Below are positions 32,050-36,154 of a DNA stretch of 36,154 nt, one piece after another. Positions within the stretch are counted from its first letter, which is position 1; each line of letters opens with the position of its first letter. Source of the stretch: JAFEBO01 sp036392375 (GTDB lineage: Bacteria > Planctomycetota > Phycisphaerae > Phycisphaerales > UBA1924). Below the pieces are notes generated by a model that made no database searches, was not told the origin of the DNA, and worked only from the letters and a program-made list of their open reading frames with translations. The stretch is taken from NCBI GenBank assembly GCA_036392375.1, contig DASVYC010000084.1:1-36154 (forward strand). Direction: 5' to 3'. A program made the translations under genes and the position numbers.

Positions 32050-32517
32050 CTACACGCCGTACTCCGCCCAGGTGGAGGATGTCTCGCTCACGCGGACGCG
32101 TTCGACGCGGAGCGACGCGGGCATGCGATAGGAGTACGCCGCGCCCTGACGGTCGGTGAGCGCGTACGTCTGCCCGGCGGCGATGCAAGAGCTCAAGTGT
32201 TCATAGATGCGCCGGGCGAACACTTCCGTCGTCGGGTCCTGGTCCTGAAAAACCACCAAACGCTGGCCTTGCAGGGCGGGCATCATGGCGTCGCGGCTGT
32301 TGATGGCCATGGCGTGATCGAAGGACTGCACGAACTCGCCGACCGCCAGTTTGACAGCCTTGAAGTCGCAGACCATGTCGTTGGCGTCGAGCGATTCGGT
32401 GGCGAGCACCACCTCGACGCGACGGCTGTGCCCGTGCGGGAAGCGGCACTTCCCGGGGTGCTTGCTCAGCATGTGCCCGGATTCGACCTCAAAAGCAACG
32501 CAGACGCGGTAGATCAC
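32050..32517 (-). CDS. queD: 6-carboxytetrahydropterin synthase (QueD)
   Basis: A 155-aa protein of the QueD/PTPS family. Zinc ligands and catalytic residues are present: H15 in ESGHML, C24 in GKCRF, and HGH (H28, H30), followed by FDHAMAIN and PTTEVFARRI, matching the family His/Asp and Glu positions. It converts dihydroneopterin triphosphate to 6-carboxytetrahydropterin, the first committed step to preQ0. The start is a GTG: no ATG gives the N-terminal beta-strand (VIYRVCVAFE). The longer frame upstream is not coding. It follows queE with a 137-nt gap that holds short GGGGGAGT tandem words. Confidence 0.9.
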   Translation of the reverse strand: MIYRVCVAFEVESGHMLSKHPGKCRFPHGHSRRVEVVLATESLDANDMVCDFKAVKLAVGEFVQSFDHAMAINSRDAMMPALQGQRLVVFQDQDPTTEVFARRIYEHLSSCIAAGQTYALTDRQGAAYSYRMPASLRVERVRVSETSSTWAEYGV

Positions 32518-32654
32518 GGAGGATCGTATGGGGAAGAAGTGGGGGAGTGGGGGAGTGGGGCAGCGACAGCAGTCAGTTTGGGGGCTGGGCCTTCCTGACC
32601 CCGCGCATGCAAGCGTTTGCTGGGACCCGCTTCTGGAAGGTCTTCCGGCATTCG

Positions 32655-33377
32655 TCATGTCCCGCGCTTGTTTCCGAACAATTGAATGTGCAGCCGCGGG
32701 CAGAACCGCCAGCCTCGGCTTGTGCACGCGTCCACCAGCCACCGCCTGGATGCCAGCGTCTCGACGCTGATCCCTTCGGGCATCAGCAGCACATCGTCGT
32801 TGGTCCAGCTTTGCAGCTTCGCTAGAAGGGCCTCGATCTCGTCCAGTTGCTCGGGTTCGGAGACGACAAACTTCAATTGCCGCGACGGAAAGTCGTTGAT
32901 CAGGTGCTGCAACGCCTCGATGTTGAGCCGCCGCTCTTCGTGACGGCTCTTCCACACGCCTCCCGGATCTCGCTGGTCGCCGTCCCGCGGGGTCGAGTTG
33001 CTCAGCTTCGGGCTGATGCTCATCAGATCGCACGCGAGGGCGTCGGGCCGCCGCGCGATCGTTCCCGCGGTCTCGATGGTGACGTGCATCCCCATCTCGC
33101 GCAGCCCGCGGCACAGCGGCTCCACGGCATCGAACATCATCGGCTCGCCTCCCGTCACCACCGCGTGCCGGACGTTGCGTTCGAGATTGCCACGGGCCTC
33201 GGCGAGCACGTCATCGAGCCTCAGGGTCGTCACCTCCGGGCTCCAGCTCGCGTACGGCGTGTCGCACCAGGTGCAGCGGAGGTTGCAGCCGCTGAAGCGC
33301 ACGAACCACGACGGCACGCCCGCGAGCTTGCCCTCGCCCTGGACCGACGTAAATGTCTCGGAGAGTGGGAGATTCAT
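32655..33377 (-). CDS. queE: 7-carboxy-7-deazaguanine synthase (QueE), radical SAM
   Basis: A 240-aa radical SAM enzyme. The cluster motif is CNLRCTWC (C31, C35, C38), preceded by SVQGEGKLAG and followed by VTGGEPMM, the family hallmarks. It rearranges 6-carboxytetrahydropterin to 7-carboxy-7-deazaguanine using a 4Fe-4S cluster and SAM. It starts 17 nt after the queC stop. The ATG at 33377 was chosen: upstream sequence up to 33617 would duplicate the queC coding region. Confidence 0.94.
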   Translation of the reverse strand: MNLPLSETFTSVQGEGKLAGVPSWFVRFSGCNLRCTWCDTPYASWSPEVTTLRLDDVLAEARGNLERNVRHAVVTGGEPMMFDAVEPLCRGLREMGMHVTIETAGTIARRPDALACDLMSISPKLSNSTPRDGDQRDPGGVWKSRHEERRLNIEALQHLINDFPSRQLKFVVSEPEQLDEIEALLAKLQSWTNDDVLLMPEGISVETLASRRWLVDACTSRGWRFCPRLHIQLFGNKRGT

Positions 33378-33394
33378 GGGTAGTGGTGATGTCG

Positions 33395-34099
33395 TTACGC
33401 GGCGTAGCGCGTGGGGTCGGGCACGCCAGCCTCCTCGAATCCGCGGCGGCGGATCTGGCACGAGTCGCAGCGGCCGCACGCGAGAGGCTTGTTGTTTGAA
33501 TCCGTGGTAGGGTCGTAGCAGCTTGTCGTGAGCGCGTAATCCACGCCGAGCGAGACACCGAGGCGGATGATCGCGGCCTTGCTCAATTCGCTCAACGGTG
33601 TCCGCACCCGCAGCCACGGCTCGCGCGATTCGCTGCCCGCCTTGGTGCCCAGGTTGGCGGCGGCGGCGAAGGCGTCGATAAACGGGCGGCGGCAGTCTGG
33701 ATAGCCGGAGTAATCAACAGCGTTGGTGCCCACGTAAATGTCGCGGGCGTGCACGACCTCCGCGAGTCCCGCGGCGATAGACAGGAAGGTGAGATTGCGC
33801 GCGGGGACGTAGGTGATCGGCACGCCGTGCGTGATCGCCGCGTCGGAGCGGTCCTTGGGCACGTCGATGTCTGCGGTCAGGGCGCTGCCGCCGATGGCGC
33901 GAAGGTCGATGGGCACCACGCGATGCTCCGCGGCGCCGAGCTGACGGGAAACCAGCGCGGCGGCGGCGAGTTCGACGCGGTGGCGCTGGCCGTAGTCGAT
34001 GGCGAGGGTGACGCAGCGGAACCCGTCGCGTCGGGCGACGGCGAGGGCGGTGGCGGAGTCGAGGCCGCCGGAGAGCAGGACCACAGATGGAGACGACAT
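33395..34099 (-). CDS. queC: 7-cyano-7-deazaguanine synthase (QueC)
   Basis: A 234-aa PP-loop ATPase. The ATP loop SGGLDSATAL (10-19) and DYGQRHRVEL are clear. The zinc-binding cysteines near the C-terminus read SCYDP...ACGRCDSC. It turns 7-carboxy-7-deazaguanine and ammonia into preQ0. With queE and queD it makes a preQ0 pathway that feeds queuosine in tRNA or 7-deazaguanine DNA modification. No folE, queF, tgt or dpd genes are in the window. The start at 34099 (MSSPSVVLLSGG) matches the family; the frame is open to 34165. It is divergent from the protease-nuclease gene by 150 nt. Confidence 0.94.
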   Translation of the reverse strand: MSSPSVVLLSGGLDSATALAVARRDGFRCVTLAIDYGQRHRVELAAAALVSRQLGAAEHRVVPIDLRAIGGSALTADIDVPKDRSDAAITHGVPITYVPARNLTFLSIAAGLAEVVHARDIYVGTNAVDYSGYPDCRRPFIDAFAAAANLGTKAGSESREPWLRVRTPLSELSKAAIIRLGVSLGVDYALTTSCYDPTTDSNNKPLACGRCDSCQIRRRGFEEAGVPDPTRYAA

Positions 34100-34249
34100 C
34101 TCCAAGCGTATGTCTTGTGAATGCCCGTACTTGAGTGTGGTTTGGGGCGAAGATCGACGAGCCATCGGTCCGTCACGTGTTGTTTCTCATTCCACGGAAG
34201 CGTCCGGCCGCCGACGTGGTACCTTGATATCTACTTTGGGAGGTGCGGC

Positions 34250-36154
34250 ATGATGATCCAACCGATGGACGGGGACGGCGCGCGGAGTCTGAAGGACATC
34301 GCCAAACGCATCGACGGGCTGCGGAAGAAGCTCCGTGGCAACGAACGTCTCGTTAGTCCGACGCAGCGTGAGCGATTGCGCCGCTCGCTCGAACGAGATG
34401 CGAGCAACATCCCCGTCAGTGTGCGGCTCGAACGACTCGTCGGCGGCAACGACTTACAGGGTGTGCACTATCTCACGATCGGCGCCTTTCGCGCTCGCTC
34501 GGTGTGCCGCATCGTCGTGCATGATTCGTACGGCGAGCCCGCGGAGTACGGCACGGGTTTCCTGGTGGCCCCGGGCGTGCTGATGACCAACCAGCATGTG
34601 ATACGGGCCGCCTCGATCGCGGGGAGATCGATCGCGCAGTTCGATTACGAGCTGGACGCCGCGGGACGTGAGCGTCCGCGCGTGGACTTCGCGTGCCTCT
34701 CAACGCCGATGCCTGTGACGGTGCCAGAACCGTTCGACTTCGCGCTCGTGGCTGTGTCACCAACGTCGATCGACGGCTCGCGCCGCATCGACGATTACGG
34801 GTATCTCACGCTGAATCCAACTCCGGGCAAGGCGGCGGTGGGAGAGTATCTCACCATTGTTCAGCACCCCAACGGCGAGCGCAAGCAGGTGTGCGTGCGT
34901 GAGAACAAGCTGCTTGAATACGACGAGACCCTGCCCCGGCTGATTTACGCCACCGACACGGTCGGCGGCTCGTCCGGCTCGCCGGTGTTCAACGATCGCT
35001 GGCAGGTTGTCGCTCTGCATCGCGCCGGCTTCCCACGCACGAACTCGAAAGGTCAGTGGCTCGCGAAGAGCGGGGGTGTCTGGACGTCCGACATGGGCGA
35101 CGACGAGGTTGACTGGGTGGGTAACGAAGGCGTGCGGATCAGCAAGATCATTGAGCATCTGGAAACCAACTTCGCGGACATGCAAGTGGCGAAGCGGGTG
35201 ATCGAGGCTTCCAGAGCGCCATCGCCTTTGCCGGCCGAGTCTGTTGCCGCGGGTGAAAACCCGGTCACCAACAAAGACGGCGAGCTCTCTGTGACGATCC
35301 CTGTTCGCGTGTCTCTCCGGGTGGGCGATCTGGCGCGGAGCGCATCCGCCCATGTCGTACCCGGCGCCGTGCCGGCGACGCCGGATGGTGCGGGGACCGC
35401 GGAAGCCGCTCGCGTGCGAGTCGCGATCGACGACGACTATTCCAAGCGTCGCGGCTACCAGGAGGCGTTCCTCGGTCCACGCGCGGTGATCCCGTTCCCC
35501 AAGCCCGCCCGCGGCGGGCCGAGAGCGCTGCAGTTCACCTGGAAGGGCAAGAAAACCACAAAGCTGGATTACTTCACCTACAGCGTGATGATGCACGCCA
35601 CGAAGAAGCTCGCGCTCGTGAGCGCGGTCAACATAGACACCGGGGCGCCAGAGAAGACTGCCCGCCCCGCGACCGCGTGGCGTGCCGAAGCGGAGCGCAT
35701 CGCCCGCGCCGATCAACTCGGGGAGGATGCCTATGACGGAACGCCGTTTGACTACGGGCACCTGACCAAGAGCGAGGACTGTGCGTTCGGACCCGATCTG
35801 CAGCAGGCGAGGCTGAACGCCGCCGACAGCTTCCATCTCAGCAATGCGGCGCCACAGCTCAGCACGTACAACCAGACCGGGTGGTGGTCCAAGTTCGAAA
35901 ACTGGGTGGTGCAGAACTTTGCCGCCGACGGGTCGAAGATCAGCGTCTTCAACGGCCCGGTTTTCGACGGGCCGCGCAGCTCTCCCGGACCGGGCGGAAA
36001 GGTCCGTCTCAATCTCAAGGGACGCGGGGCAAACGATCCGGTCTTCACCAAGAAGAAGAACGGAAAGTCTACAGACTACGCGATCCCCAAGATGTTCTAC
36101 AAGATCGGGGTTTACTTGCGCCGATCGGACGGCAAGCCCGCGGCCGCTGCCTTT
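34250..36154 (+). CDS. Trypsin-like peptidase fused to a DNA/RNA non-specific (NucA/EndoG) nuclease, 3' end outside window
   Basis: 635 codons with no stop before the window edge. Start: ATG at 34250 behind GGGAGG about 6 nt upstream. Residues 1-60 are charged helix, then ERLVGGNDLQGVHYL (about 60-74). A trypsin-like domain follows with GTGFLV, TNQHVI (H116), DFALVAV (D163) and VGGSSGSPVF (S242), a complete triad. A linker (about 330-395) carries ELSVTIPVRVSLRVGD. From about 395 the fold is a His-Me finger nuclease: RRGYQEAFLG, then FDYGHLTKSED (H504), SFHLSNAAPQ (N532) and FENWVVQN (E550). The usual DRGH is DYGH here. There is no signal peptide, so a cytoplasmic role is likely; a conflict or defence effector is inferred, not shown. 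Confidence 0.88.
   Translation, partial: MMIQPMDGDGARSLKDIAKRIDGLRKKLRGNERLVSPTQRERLRRSLERDASNIPVSVRLERLVGGNDLQGVHYLTIGAFRARSVCRIVVHDSYGEPAEYGTGFLVAPGVLMTNQHVIRAASIAGRSIAQFDYELDAAGRERPRVDFACLSTPMPVTVPEPFDFALVAVSPTSIDGSRRIDDYGYLTLNPTPGKAAVGEYLTIVQHPNGERKQVCVRENKLLEYDETLPRLIYATDTVGGSSGSPVFNDRWQVVALHRAGFPRTNSKGQWLAKSGGVWTSDMGDDEVDWVGNEGVRISKIIEHLETNFADMQVAKRVIEASRAPSPLPAESVAAGENPVTNKDGELSVTIPVRVSLRVGDLARSASAHVVPGAVPATPDGAGTAEAARVRVAIDDDYSKRRGYQEAFLGPRAVIPFPKPARGGPRALQFTWKGKKTTKLDYFTYSVMMHATKKLALVSAVNIDTGAPEKTARPATAWRAEAERIARADQLGEDAYDGTPFDYGHLTKSEDCAFGPDLQQARLNAADSFHLSNAAPQLSTYNQTGWWSKFENWVVQNFAADGSKISVFNGPVFDGPRSSPGPGGKVRLNLKGRGANDPVFTKKKNGKSTDYAIPKMFYKIGVYLRRSDGKPAAAAF

Noticed and set aside
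32530..32575. GGGGGAGT tandem words between queE and queD
   Set aside because: It is a short low-complexity run without pairing partner; not enough to call a repeat element.
32518..33114. Extension of the queD frame upstream of the GTG
   Set aside because: It overlaps queE in another frame and gives Arg/Ala/Pro-rich nonsense. QueD proteins begin at the beta-strand coded from 32517.
34100..34249. preQ1/preQ0 riboswitch upstream of queC
   Set aside because: The 150-nt divergent spacer shows no compact pseudoknot-like pattern with an A-rich tail that I can recognise, and the coding-strand leader looks ordinary.

Overview
The window looks like a chromosomal segment of a Planctomycetota bacterium, most likely from the Phycisphaerae. 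This is an inference from the high GC content, several membrane proteins with the zinc-ribbon pattern CxxCGYDxxG...CPECG, a fibro-slime protein, a GT2 / lipid-A N-domain gene pair, and many start codons without a clear Shine-Dalgarno sequence. No rRNA, tRNA, CRISPR array, transposase or integrase was seen. Both outer genes are cut by the window edges.

Layout. 1-3.5 kb: the end of a GH13 alpha-amylase/branching-type enzyme, a zinc-ribbon membrane protein and PhoU. 3.6-12.3 kb (minus strand): a complete reductive pyrimidine catabolic operon in the order preT, preA, nitrilase-type beta-ureidopropionase, dihydropyrimidinase/hydantoinase, CoA-acylating (methyl)malonate-semialdehyde dehydrogenase, class III aminotransferase. 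It predicts uracil/thymine -> dihydropyrimidine -> N-carbamoyl-beta-amino acid -> beta-alanine/beta-aminoisobutyrate -> semialdehyde -> acetyl-/propionyl-CoA. 12.5-14.5 kb: pyrF (pyrimidine synthesis), overlapped by 4 nt with a secreted alpha/beta-hydrolase-like protein that lacks the nucleophile. 14.5-18.2 kb (plus): a DUF971 protein, recG, and a CI-like regulator overlapping a second ORF. 18.3-21.3 kb: kdsA, a 2Fe-2S ferredoxin, a GT2 glycosyltransferase and a lipid-A N-domain protein (envelope/LPS theme). 21.3-28.3 kb: unrecognised proteins, a class V aminotransferase, two more zinc-ribbon membrane proteins and the fibro-slime protein. 28.5-32 kb: DUF486, an SLC13 transporter and a DegP/HtrA protease. 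32-34.1 kb: queC-queE-queD for preQ0 (7-deazaguanine) synthesis. 34.25 kb to the end: a truncated trypsin-like peptidase fused to a DNA/RNA non-specific (NucA/EndoG) nuclease, a candidate conflict or defence effector.

The most striking structure outside genes is a set of long, imperfect inverted-repeat elements of at least four sequence families. One family fills all four gaps between the first five genes of the pyrimidine operon. Another lies in frame inside recG and recurs 2.6 kb away in an intergenic gap. A third flanks the aminotransferase gene and recurs in the fdx/GT2 divergent spacer. Other notable points are paired DnaA-box-like sites between recG and the CI-like regulator, and a possible +1 frameshift joining that regulator to its downstream ORF.
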